DNA of 64,000 nt from Hanleya hanleyi (Eukaryota > Mollusca > Polyplacophora > Lepidopleurida > Hanleyidae), in NCBI GenBank assembly GCA_036873755.1, contig JAVTVY010018759.1, positions 1 through 64,000 on the forward strand, written 5' to 3'. The translations under genes and the position numbers were made by a program. The notes beneath the pieces are model-generated. The model saw nothing but the letters and a program-made list of their open reading frames with translations, searched no databases and was not told the origin of the DNA. Below are positions 33,266-44,341 of the stretch, piece by piece. Each line of letters starts with the position of its first letter. Positions within the stretch are counted from its first letter, which is position 1.

Positions 33266-33624
33266 TTAACCCTTTCTGCCCGGGACTTTTTGAACCTGTC
33301 ATTATCAAAACAGCATTTTGAATCGATTTTTCGATTTTTTGTATTTATGTCATTTCGTCGCAAAAACTGCATCACAAATTAGTGAATGATAGTCTGATGT
33401 GAAATAAAATAGTTTTTTTGCGCAGTTTTCCTCGCAGAAAAGCAGAAATTTTGAAGAAAAATGACGAAAACTTCACTTTTCTGGTACCCCCACATGGCCG
33501 TCATTTTGAATTTACCCATGACCGTTTCTTCGGGGTCATGCAAATAGGTTTTCATTGCTCCAGAGTTAGGATAGAAAGTTTGGTGGGGGAGGGGAGCATG
33601 ATGCCCTCAGGCCTGGTACGGTTG
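33266..33624. mobile_element. TTAA MITE family A, internally deleted copy
   Basis: Begins TTAACCCTTTCTGCCCGGG; it keeps the GTCATTTCGTCGCAAAAACTGCAT, AGCAGAAATTTTGAAG and TTTACCCATGACC blocks and ends CAGGCCTGGTACGGTTGA, where the final TTAA has mutated. About 230 bp shorter than intact copies; the GACGTCA part is gone. Confidence 0.8.
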
Positions 33625-34051
33625 ATGCTCATTGATCACCCATTGTTATCGCTTCCATACAAATGAGTAAACAAACACAATATTAGAAAGTCTGCTGAAA
33701 TCCCAACATACTTTCATAAAACCCAGCTTAAAAATATCGACTCCTATGTTTCAATCTAGTGTACTAGCTCACTTGTTCCAGAGCAGAGTTGTTTCATTTT
33801 TTTCAGTACCAGGAGACCTAACTTTGCTATTTCAACATATTCAACTATCCATTGCTGGAGAGTAATATTCCATAATAAACATACGACGTGAACATATCTC
33901 GCTCGATCCTGTTGCTAGACACTGTGGAATATCAATCAACGCCACAAACATGAAAACGTTTTCATAATGTCCAAGTTTCTTTCTCTCCACGGTGTATATA
34001 ATCACGCTAAAGTATGTGGTATCTTGGAAGATATATCTCCCTTAATAAATA
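33625..34051. other. No gene recognised
   Basis: AT-rich unique sequence. Nothing supported. Confidence 0.4.
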
Positions 34052-34378
34052 GATTGGAATTAGTGGTCAATCTATTTCGACTGAAAATCAATCTATCAGA
34101 TTGAATTTCCAGTCTACATTAGATTCATTCTGTTCTTTTGCAATCTAATACATCGAGAATAATTTTGAAATTTTAATCTGAGAAGATTGAAATTAGGGAG
34201 AAGATATATAATCTTCGCAGATTAAAATTCCAATCTTTTGCTTCGATTGGAATTATTTTCAATCTATCAGATTGAAAAAGAAGAGAAGGAACCCAATTTA
34301 GACTGATTTAGACTAATAAACTGTGAGTTTCAATTTAATAAATTTTCAATCGGAATAGATTGGTCACTAATTCCAATC
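34052..34378. repeat. MITE with GATTGGAATTAGTGG ends and internal AATCTATCAGATTG palindromes
   Basis: Left end GATTGGAATTAGTGGTCAAT and right end ATTGGTCACTAATTCCAATC are inverted copies. The interior repeats AGATTGAAA/TTTCAATCT words in both orientations, including AATCTATCAGATTGA twice. 327 bp, no coding capacity; target duplication not certain. Confidence 0.8.
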
Positions 34379-35189
34379 AAATATTCAAACCGTACAGGTG
34401 ATCTAGCGTCGTTCATTTTTCTGATGTACATTATGGTCACGTGTACAAAAAACAGCTGAATGTTAGATGAAGAAATGCTTATCAACTTTGTTATGGTCGA
34501 GGCACGCTTGGTCAAATATCCAGAACCAGTTTATCTACTTGGAGAAAATGGTATATGTGACTTCTTTGAGGCAATGCCATTGGTCTTTCAAAATTTTCTG
34601 TGTAATGCTTAAGCAGCACATTTTTAATTCTAGTTTTCACCTCAGAGATTGAATCCCCTGTGATTTTGTAAAACTGTCCACGATCAAAAACAATTTAGAT
34701 CATGTCCACCCAGAAGCTACCGTTGATCCAGAGCGATTCGGTGTAGTATATGGATAAATTTTAGCTGGTAGACCTCAGGAGTACAAGATGTCCTGCGGGT
34801 ATTGTATTGTTGATTTATGTTCTGAAATGTCATTTATTATTGGCCATCCATCATCATGAGTATTGCTAGGTTCTGGATATAAGGAGGGTTATAAACAGAT
34901 GAGACTATAACTGTTGTATTAATTCATTTCATTGTGTTTTGTAATAACCACGAATTACAAGAATCCATGAATATAAGCCTAAGAATTGAATGTGTGATTT
35001 AGACGTCAGTAAAATACAAACAAGTCCCGGTTCGAAGGTATTTCACCAATTCAACGTGTGCGCTTCTCAGTGATAAAAACCATGGCACAATAACGATGGT
35101 AATGGTAACATAGTGGTACCATAGGTGGACCATCTGTGGTTATGTTTCCAGTCTGATATCGCTATAGTACCACAGCGGCATCTTCTAGT
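34379..35189. other. No gene recognised
   Basis: No repeat or coding signal seen. Confidence 0.4.
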
Positions 35190-35914
35190 TCCAAGTCAAT
35201 TTCTACGTTCTCACTTCGAACTGGCCTTGGTACACTAGCCAATCAATTATCTTCAAAAGGCTTATAACTCATCAATAGACACTTGACGTCATTGATCTCG
35301 AATCCATTTGAATTTCAAAATGTGTCGTAGAAGTGGGTTATTGATTGGCTGACCTATATTTCTGTCCAAACCAACCCACCATTTTGAGAGGAATGACGGT
35401 GTGTAGATTATGATTGGATCGTCCTGCGTTCGCAGGGGAATTTCACATTGTATCACAAGATACCGAAGAAAACGCTATGATATCATAACGCTGTATACAC
35501 AAAGTTTTCAACGGCGGGGAACTTTGGTGTGAGCGTTGAAACATCTACCTGTACATTTCATCAAGTCAATTTCTACGTTCCCGCTTCGAACCTGCCTTGA
35601 TATATCTGATAACCTTCAAAATCCGAGGTATATTTTACCTGCGAACGAGAGACGAACCAATCAGAACCTACCAGCCGATCGTGTGTAGGGTGATATCATC
35701 ATCAAGTAGCGACGTCATTCCTCCTAATATAGTGGCTGTGTTGGCTCAATATATAGATCAACCGATCAATAACGTTCTTTTATGACACATTTCGAAATTC
35801 AAATGGTTTCGAGGTCAATAACGGCTCGTGTCTATAAGTTCTTTGAATATTCAATGGGAGGGGGGGGCTGACATATCAAGGGAAGTTCGAAGTAGGAACG
35901 TAGAAATTTGCTTG
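35190..35914. repeat. Two related MITEs with TTTCTACGTTC ends
   Basis: CAAGTCAATTTCTACGTTC starts near 35190 and again near 35563. The complement (GAACGTAGAAATTTGCTTG) ends at 35914. Internal blocks (CATTTGAATTTCAAAATGTGTC near 35310 and its complement near 35785) show the first copy also contains part of the right half. One full 350-bp element (35563-35914) plus a partial or rearranged copy before it is the simplest reading. Confidence 0.65.
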
Positions 35915-36936
35915 TCGTGATGAAGGTGGCGTTCACAGGGCCAAGTCCGTTATTGTGTAGATAGTACTCGTCATACAATTGGAACTTCAAGTGAGAAACA
36001 TCTTTCTCCCGGGAAGCGTTTAAATCTCCAATACGATCGATACAAGTAAAGTAATATCAACTAGGAAGCTGGATGCAAAAATGCATCTCAGTCCATATTC
36101 AGACATCAGTTAATAAAAAAGCAAGATGTATGCATGTTTGTACCTAAATATTTACAAAACGCATTTAAGACTTTGTTGGCAGCTGTTCATTGACAAATCA
36201 TGGTATGAAGCATAATACACTGAGGCCCAGGTACATAAAACTCATTGACTTGGCGTTAATCAGTATAATCTCAGTGTTATTATATTCCGTGTAACCTTTG
36301 CCCGATATACAATATATACAACTAGCTGTAGCTTTTCATTGGCTCCATTCCAATTGCTCGGCAAATGTACATGTAGTTTATACTGATTGTGGGATAACAG
36401 TGAGAGTTTATTTTTAGTTTTGAGTTCTGTTGGAGGCAATGCAATTTTTCTAACATAATGAACAGCTACATATGTAATTAAATCCCTGACATAACTGCGA
36501 AAGTAATGAAAACGATATTAACATGGGTTGAGGGTGTGGTTATTTCACACGTGGTTATTATCCCCTCGGGTAAGCAATCCTAGTGAGATTCAGCTGATGG
36601 TCAGTCAGGTAATTCTCATAACGTCTATTTTGTGGATATAATTAGTCTTTCCGTCTGATGTGGAATACTAATATTTCAAATGTTAATTGAATAAATATTT
36701 TTGTTTCTTTATTATCCAAGGGGGAATCTAGACCCGAGGCTAATCTGAATTAAGTCTTGTAACAACAAGATGATGCATATATTACGTTGTTAGATGTGTT
36801 TTTGTCGTGATTACGACGAATCACATGCATTTGCGACAGACTCTCAGTGTTCGTATTCTTCTCAGGTACAATGCGCACCTGCTAATTTGCTTCCAGCCAT
36901 ATACAACGATTAACGTTCCAAAGCTGCATCCGCCTG
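35915..36936. other. No gene recognised
   Basis: Nothing supported. Confidence 0.4.
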
Positions 36937-37175
36937 CTCCCTAAACAATTTGAGCGGAAATTTCATTTGAAAATTCGCCCCAATTGAAATTCACTCAAGC
37001 ACTAAAAATTTGAGTTGATAAATCACTCAGGTTGAGTGAAGTTGATTCCACTCAAGTTGAACTCACTCATCTTGAGTGGAATTCACTTCACTTGAATGGA
37101 AGTTTTCACTCGAGTGCTTGAGTGGGAGGAATTTCCACTTTTCCTTGAGTAAAATTTCACTCAAATTTTTACAGA
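36937..37175. repeat. Palindrome-rich MITE with TTGAGTG/CACTCAA words
   Basis: Ends CTAAACAATTTGAGCGGAAA and the complement of TTTCACTCAAATTTTTACAG are inverted. Inside, CACTCAA and TTGAGTG alternate at least ten times. 239 bp, no coding capacity. Confidence 0.7.
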
Positions 37176-38010
37176 GTGTGTTATAAGATGTTATTATTTT
37201 ATGATGGACACTACTATGCCAGAACGACAGCATTCGTTCTGGCCGTGTAGAATCAATACGATTGTTCCGTCACAGCTCCCATACTCAGTTCCGCTTGATG
37301 AACGGCTGTTGCACGTAAACTAGTCCTATAAACTAGCCCGTAAACTATGTAACTGGTAACTGAATTGTGTTGATCGATAGGCTACCATTTCTGTAGTTCG
37401 GTGTTGATAATGAAACTACCATAACCAACAGTTAGTGTTGTTCACGAATCACTAGCCTTCGATTATATATCAGCCATGACTGGCATGTGCTGATCGAACA
37501 ATACGAAGTTAATCGGAGTGTAGAAGGGATAGCTGTCCGTAGACGCTACTGCTCCTGCCCACGACAAAAGCTGAGAAGTGAGAGGGCATTCGCCTAACTA
37601 CATATATGCCATAGAAATGTATGTTTGGTGTACTTTGTGAATAAATATGTTTGGTGTTTTCAACTGACTAATGGCGTTGCAGTCGACTATGGGTTCCAAT
37701 GAGGTATTGGAATGCTTGTGACTGACCTCCCGAATTTGTAAGACTAAACACATCCCAAGACATTGCAGACTGGATAGTATATGTGCTGTCGTAAAGATGA
37801 ATCGATCATGATCGAACGATTCGTTCGGTGAGACATGCTTAACTAGCAACGGATTTTCTCCGTAAAAGACAATACGCCTGGGCTAATGCAATTTGCTGAA
37901 TTACAAGCGGTGGAGCAAATGGTATACTACGGATATTCCACTCTTATCCTATCTGAACGTATCTTTCAATGGGACCCTTTGAATCAATCAGTGGTGAACG
38001 AAATTTCTTT
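37176..38010. other. No gene recognised
   Basis: Unique sequence preceding the minisatellite. The long frames that begin here owe their length to the repeat. Confidence 0.4.
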
Positions 38011-40498
38011 TCCCTGTCTGTGTCTCTGTCTATCCGTTTCCCTGTCTGTGTCTCTGTCTATCCGTTTCCCTGCCTGTGTCTCTGTCTATCCGTTTCCCTG
38101 CCTGTGTCTCTGTCTATCCGTTTCCCTGCCTGTGTCTCTGTCTATCCGTTTCCCTGTCTGTGTCTCTGTCTGTCCGTTTCCCTGTCTGTGTCTCTGTCTG
38201 TCCGTTTCCCTGTCTGTGTCTCTGTCTATCCGTTTCCCTGCCTGTGTCTCTGTCTATCCGTTTCCCTGTCTGTGTCTCTGTCTGTCCGTTTCCCTGTCTG
38301 TGTCTCTGTCTGTCCGTTTCCCTGTCTGTGTCTCTGTCTATCCGTTTCCCTGTCTGTGTCTCTGTCTATCCGTTTCCCTGTCTGTGTCTCTGTCTATCCG
38401 TTTCCCTGTCTGTGTCTCTGTCTGTCCGTTTCCCTGTCTGTGTGTCTCTGTCTATCCGTTTCCTGTCTCTGTGTCTCTGTCTATCCGTTTCCTGTCTGTC
38501 TCTGTCTATCAAGTTTCCCCTGTCTGTGTCTCTGTCTGTCCGTTTCCCTGTCTGTGTCTCTGTCTGTCCGTTTCCCTGTCTGTGTCTCTGTCTATCCGTT
38601 TCCCTGTCTGTGTCTCTGTCTATCCGTTTCCCTGTCTGTGTCTGTCTGTCCGTTTCCCTGTCTGTGTCTCTGTCTGTCCGTTTCCCTGTCTGTGTCTCTG
38701 TCTGTCCGTTTCCCTGTGTGTCTCTGTCTATCCGTTTCCCTGTTTGTGTCTCTGTCTATCCATTTCCCTGTCTGTGTCCTCTGTCTATCCGTTTCCCTGT
38801 CTGTGTCTCTGTCTATCCGTTTCCCTGTCTGTGTCTCTGTCTATCCGTTTCCCTGTCTGTGTCTCTGTCTATCCGTTTCCCTGCCTGTGTCTCTGTCTAT
38901 CCGTTTCCCTGTCTGTGTCTCTGTCTATCCGTTTCCCTGTCTGTGTCTCTGTCTATCCGTTTCCCTGTCTGTGTCTCTGTCTATCCGTTTCCCTGTCTGT
39001 GTCTCTGTCTATCCGTTTCCCTGTCTGTGTCTCTGTCTATCCGTTTCCCTGTCTGTGTCTCTGTCTGTCCGTTTCCCTGTCTGTGTCTCTGTCTATCCGT
39101 TTCCCTGTCTGTGTCTCTGTCTATCCGTTTCCCTGTCTGTGTCTCTGTCTGTCCGTTTCCCTGTCTGTGTCTCTGTCTGTCCGTTTCCCTGTCTGTGTCT
39201 CTGTCTGTCCGTTTCCCTGTCTGTGTCTCTGTCTATCCGTTTCCCTGCCTGTGTCTCTGTCTATCCGTTTCCCTGTCTGTGTCTCTGTCTATCCGTTTCC
39301 CTGTCTGTGTCTCTGTCTGTCCGTTTCCCTGTCTGTGTCTCTGTCTATCCGTTTCCCTGTCTGTGTCTCTGTCTATCCGTTTCCTGCCTGTGTCTCTTGT
39401 CTATCCGTTTCCCTGTCTGTGTCTCTGTCTATCCGTTTCCCTGTCTGTGTCTCTGTCTATCCGTTTCCCTGTCTGTGTCTCTGTCTATCCGTTTCCCTGC
39501 CTGTGTCTCTGTCTATCCGTTTCCCTGTCTGTGTCTCTGTCTATCCGTTTCCCTGTCTGTGTCTCTGTCTATCCGTTTCCCTGTCTGTGTCTCTGTCTAT
39601 CCGTTTCCCTGTCTGTGTCTCTGTCTATCCGTTTCCCTGTCTGTGTCTCTGTCTATCCGTTTCCCTGTCTGTGTCTCTGTCTGTCCGTTTCCCTGTCTGT
39701 GTCTCTGTCTATCCGTTTCCCTGTCTGTGTCTCTGTCTATCCGTTTCCCTGTCTGTGTCTCTGTCTGTCCGTTTCCCTGTCTGTGTCTCTGTCTGTCCGT
39801 TTCCCTGTCTGTGTCTCTGTCTGTCCGTTTCCCTGTCTGTGTCTCTGTCTATCCGTTTCCCTGTCTGTGTCTCTGTCTATCCGTTTCCCTGTCTGTGTCT
39901 CTGTCTATCCGTTTCCCTGTCTGTGTCTCTGTCTATCCGTTTCCCTGTCTGTGTCTCTGTCTGTCCGTTTCCCTGTCTGTGTCTATCCGTTTCCCTGCCT
40001 GTGTCTCTGTCTATCCGTTTCCCTGTCTGTGTCTCTGTCTATCCGTTTCCCTGTCTGTGTCTCATCCGTTTCCCTGTCTGTGTCTCTGTCTATCCGTTTC
40101 CCTGTCTGTGTCTCTGTCTATCCGTTTCCCTGTCTGTGTCTCTGTCTATCCGTTTCCCCTGTGTCTCTGTCTATCCGTTTCCTGTCTGTGTCTCTGTCTA
40201 ATCCGTTTCCCTGTCTGTGTCTCTGTCTATCCGTTTCCCTGTCTGTGTCTCTGTCTATCCGTTTCCCTGTCTGTGTCTCTGTCTGTCCGTTTCCCTGTCT
40301 GTGTCTCTGTCTGTCCGTTTCCCTGTCTGTGTCTCTGTCTATCCGTTTCCCTGTCTGTGTCTCTGTCTATCCGTTTCCCTGTCTGTGTCTCTGTCTATCC
40401 GTTTCCCTGTCTGTGTCTCTGTCTATCCGTTTCCCTGTCTGTGTCTCTGTCTATCCGTTTCCCTGTCTGTGTCTCTGTCTGTGTCTCTGTCTGTCCGT
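38011..40498. repeat. 28-bp minisatellite, about 89 copies
   Basis: Unit TCCCTGTCTGTGTCTCTGTC plus TATCCGTT (28 bp), with two common subtypes (TCTATCC and TCTGTCC) and rarer CCTGCCTG variants. Because the unit contains no stop in any forward frame and 28 is not a multiple of 3, each forward frame cycles through the same 28-residue peptide. This gives three overlapping 770-846-codon frames that are not genes. A few 1-5 bp indels and shortened units lie near 38430-38520, 39380 and 40060-40200. Confidence 0.97.
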
Positions 40499-41159
40499 TT
40501 TCAGACTGACGTTAATTGGTATCGTATTTCATATAGTTCCATGTCAGTGCTTTGGTGTCTTCTTAAGGAAGTGGTGTAGTATATATCGAACCTGTTGAAC
40601 TACCATAACGTTTTGTAGAACAAACAAATGTATTGCTGGTGAGCGTAGTATTCTCTTTAATATCGAAATAGCATATTTGTCTTCAGGGAGAGCATAATCG
40701 TTTTGAACTAACGTTCGGATATGCCAAATTTGATTTAGTATCCGGAGATCGAGATTTACCATACCCAGCTACATCTACAACAATGTATATGAATGAAAGC
40801 AAAGCATATCCCTAACGGTTATCTATATTACTTACCTATATAGAATGACATATAATCCATGAACGAAAGCTTTTCTGTAATCACGATCGGTGATATGAAA
40901 TATGATAATGATAATACATTTGGACAGCATCCTTAGCGTAATTACTGGGGTTGGATTATAAATAATACGTTACGAGCAGATATGTTTTCTTTCTACGTCA
41001 GATTCAAGAAACCACCATTTGTTCGATCGCGTGTCTAGTAAATATGCTAGTGATTATTTTTGACTAAACGTCCTCATGTTTTATTTTACTGATGAACAAG
41101 CTGCAAACCACAATGGAACCTATCAGTTCAAAGGTCAAAGGCTTCAAGCTCTACCGGGA
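40499..41159. other. No gene recognised
   Basis: AT-rich unique sequence. Nothing supported. Confidence 0.4.
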
Positions 41160-41612
41160 AATGTAAAAAAAAAATCCAAGATGGCCGCCATGATGACGTC
41201 ACAGTGACGTCATCTTCTCGAAGCCATTTTTCGCCCTTTAGGGGGTTGATTTTTCGAAATTTTCATTTTCCCGATTTTTCTCTCGAAAAAAAATCAAATA
41301 AAATATAGAATAATTAGTTTTGAATAAATAAAATACTTTCAAGGCCTTTTAGGCAAGGAAAATGTGAAGAAATGGAGCGAAAAGATTGAAAAACACGACT
41401 TTCGCGGATACCATATGGCTGCCGTTTTGAATTTACCCATCATACTCTGCCCGGGGGTACATGAAAATAGACTCAAAATAACCCCAATAAGATAAGCTTT
41501 AAAGTCACCAAATTTCATCCTCCTCGGTTTTGCCGTTTCGGAACAGCAGAGAAAAGTTCATTAGGGGGGTACTTTCCGCCTCCCCCCCCCCCATCCGCCC
41601 AGGTAGGGTTAA
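41160..41612. mobile_element. TTAA MITE family A, 5'-truncated copy
   Basis: Contains CCAAGATGGCCGCCATGATG, GACGTCACAGTGACGTC, GAATTTACCCAT and the right end GCCCAGGTAGGGTTAA. The left ~100 bp and its terminal repeat are absent. Confidence 0.8.
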
Positions 41613-41745
41613 AAGGCATACGGTTAAAATTTCAATGGTAACAAAAAATGTTTTGATTGACGGTAATAATTTATGAATATATTAGGCATAAATGCTTTAC
41701 TGAATAAGTTTTCTCAAAAATTTATTGTATGGTATAACTGATTAG

Positions 41746-42316
41746 CATTCACATGCAAAGGAGATGGTACGATAAGGCGGGAATTCAGCCTATACGCGAT
41801 GCGGTTAAGATTCAAAAAATAAAATGTCCTATAAATAATTGTGTTTTAAAGTAACGACAAGGGAAAATATATGTACACAATATTTGAAAATTCTAGCTCG
41901 ATTGCGTTATGATAAAACTGAAATTTGCAGCATGTCCTATTTCGCGAAAAGGGGTCTAAATCGAGTGATTCAAACATATATTTAGACAAGAAGGACCCCC
42001 TTGGACCGAGTGAAGTTTCCATCAGTGGAGATCTAGCACATAACCAGGTTAAATGACGTTTCTGTCCAAGGGGTCATTCGTGTCTAAATGTGTGTTTGAA
42101 TGACTTGATTCAGACATTTTTTAACGAAAGAGCACATGCTACGGATTTTAATTTCATATCATAACTATAAAATATAACGCAATCGAGCTAGAACTTTCAC
42201 ATATTGTATACATATATTTTCTCTCTTTTCGTCACATTAAAACACAGTTCTTTTTAGGACATTTTATTTTTTTTAAATCCCGCCTCATCGTACTACTTCT
42301 TTACTCTCCATGCAAA
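41746..42316. mobile_element. 570-bp element with ~260-bp inverted repeats
   Basis: Left CATGCAAAGGAG...TACGATAAGGCGGGA and right complement are inverted copies, continuing through AAAATGTCCTA, GTGTTTTAA, AATATATGTA and CTAGCTCGATTGCGTTAT, to AAGGACCCCCTTGG near the centre. Arms are diverged. No coding capacity. Confidence 0.8.
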
Positions 42317-44021
42317 TATACACACGTGTGCAGTTGCGTCTACATGCTGAGTTTGCACACGTGTATTTTATTTTGCACGGTGTTCAAATGTGTATGCATG
42401 TGTTCGGGATTTTATTACTGTTGCCGTCACAAAACGGGACTTCAGGAGAATTATACTCCGCCAAAAAAAAATCGCCTTCCAGTAATACCTGTTACAGTTT
42501 CTCTTTTTGCTCGTTTTGCTTTCTATTAACTTCTAAGTTATCAATCCAAAACTTTTTGAAATTTGATCTGCACACATCAAGTAATACAAATTTTCTCATA
42601 TCTCAAACTGTTTTACTCGTTTTGAAGATATTAACGTTTAAATTTCGATGACGCTTAAGCAACTCTTGAAGTCAATAAAATATCTTGTGAGACGAAATTA
42701 GAAAATCTGAGAGAGGCTTCGGAGATGTAAATGTCCAGAATTAGGATGTCCAGTTTTAATATATTTCGGAGAAAAACATATAAATTATTATATAAGTTAA
42801 AACAATGCCTTCTATACAATTGATTCGATTCAACTGGAATATTTTCAAGAATTTTCTGGGAAAAGATCTCGAGTCCATAACATACTCGTTTATCTTCAAA
42901 TATACAAGTACAGGGGAACAAAATCTGCTTTTTAAGGTACCGTTTAATGGCACTGTAGAAACAATCCTGCTTGCAGTCACGAAGGAGTTCATATCTCTAA
43001 ATGATAGAACCGTTGTGAATGTTATGTGACAGTGAAATGCGTTTCCCTTTAATATTGTAGTTTATGCGACTCTCAAACGCGATCCGGGTTATGTGAGACG
43101 CCAGGAGAAGCTTTCCTGTAGAGTAATATGTTTGCTTGTTTGTCGCCAGACGTCGTCAGATTTCCCCACCTCATGCATATCGCTCCAATCCATAGAGATT
43201 GTTGTGTATCTACTGTACTTTACGTTTGTTTTTATTCTTCGAAAGCGCAGCAAGCAGTATACCGTAATAGCTTTTCATGATCGTCTCGTTGGCTCTTCGC
43301 GGAGATGGAACAAACTCGCGTGTCAACTGTTGTGTGACTGTAAATGTCCCCTTTTAACAAGCTGCTCAGTTATCTGTCTGACACTTGTGCTATGGCGGTA
43401 GTAACTTCCTTCTTACGGAAACAAGGTCGTCGATCTCATCAATCTTCCAGTCACCGGATGATCATCCCGCCACTAACATTTAGTTCGGGTGAATAGGTAT
43501 CGAGGAAATACGTATATTTCGGTATGTCTCTAGTTTCTAGAAACATCGTTGCCTTCCGACGTCTGCTAATTACTATTGTCAAGGATATGACCAATATACA
43601 ATTGAAAATTTCTACATATTTGTAGAAGTAAATGTCTTCGCCAACCTCATTCATATGAAAACATTATGTCCTGCAGTTCACTATGTATGCCCATCGTAGT
43701 TTTAAGAAATAACGAGACCAAGAAAACCTGGTCTCTTGTCGGTCCTGTTGTTTTCTTCAAAATATAACGGTATTCCTGGGAAAAATTATAAAGTTCATAT
43801 CGATAAAGCATCTACATGATATAACTAATTCAATTATGATTATCCAGGAAAAAGCACTGGAAAAAGCACCTCTATTCAGTGCTACGATCAGTATTGCCTT
43901 CCATCAAAGGCTCTCTTCATATTTAAGTCCAAATTAGGCGAACACATTTCATGATAAGGCTCATTTTGTTTAAATATTTTTTGTCGTTATATTACAATAC
44001 ATCGCATATGGTCTATAATTA
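42317..44021. other. No gene recognised
   Basis: Several short frames on both strands (up to ~113 codons) but no domain, repeat or convincing splice pair. Confidence 0.4.
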
Positions 44022-44175
44022 CACTCTTAAAACACAAGTGTTGTAATGGTAACATTTTCTAAGTGTTATACTCAATACAACACTTTAAAATGTTGAATAC
44101 TAGTGTTATAACATTTAAAGTGTCATAATCTTAAAGACTCTTCGGATTTTAACAACATCTAAACAATGTTGTGTT
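44022..44175. repeat. Palindrome-rich ACACTTTAAAGTGTT-type MITE (tentative)
   Basis: Words AAGTGTT, AACACTT and TTTAAAGTGT alternate in both orientations (ACACAAGTGTTGTAAT; CAACACTTTAAAATGTTG). Boundaries are estimated. Confidence 0.45.
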
Positions 44176-44341
44176 ATTTTCGCGCCATGCACGGTGGCGC
44201 GCGGAGACAGTGAGTAATTTGATTGGCTCTTGCTTCACGTGATACTTCTGCCATTGCTGGGAAGCATGAGCCTGCCCATGTGTGTGGGAAAATTCAACGT
44301 GCCGTTTCGGTAAGTTTGGTTGTTGTTATTTTGTTAATTTT

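Noticed and set aside
37886..40598. Three overlapping open frames of 771-846 codons
   Set aside because: All are the same 28-bp stop-free repeat read in three frames; no start context or domain.
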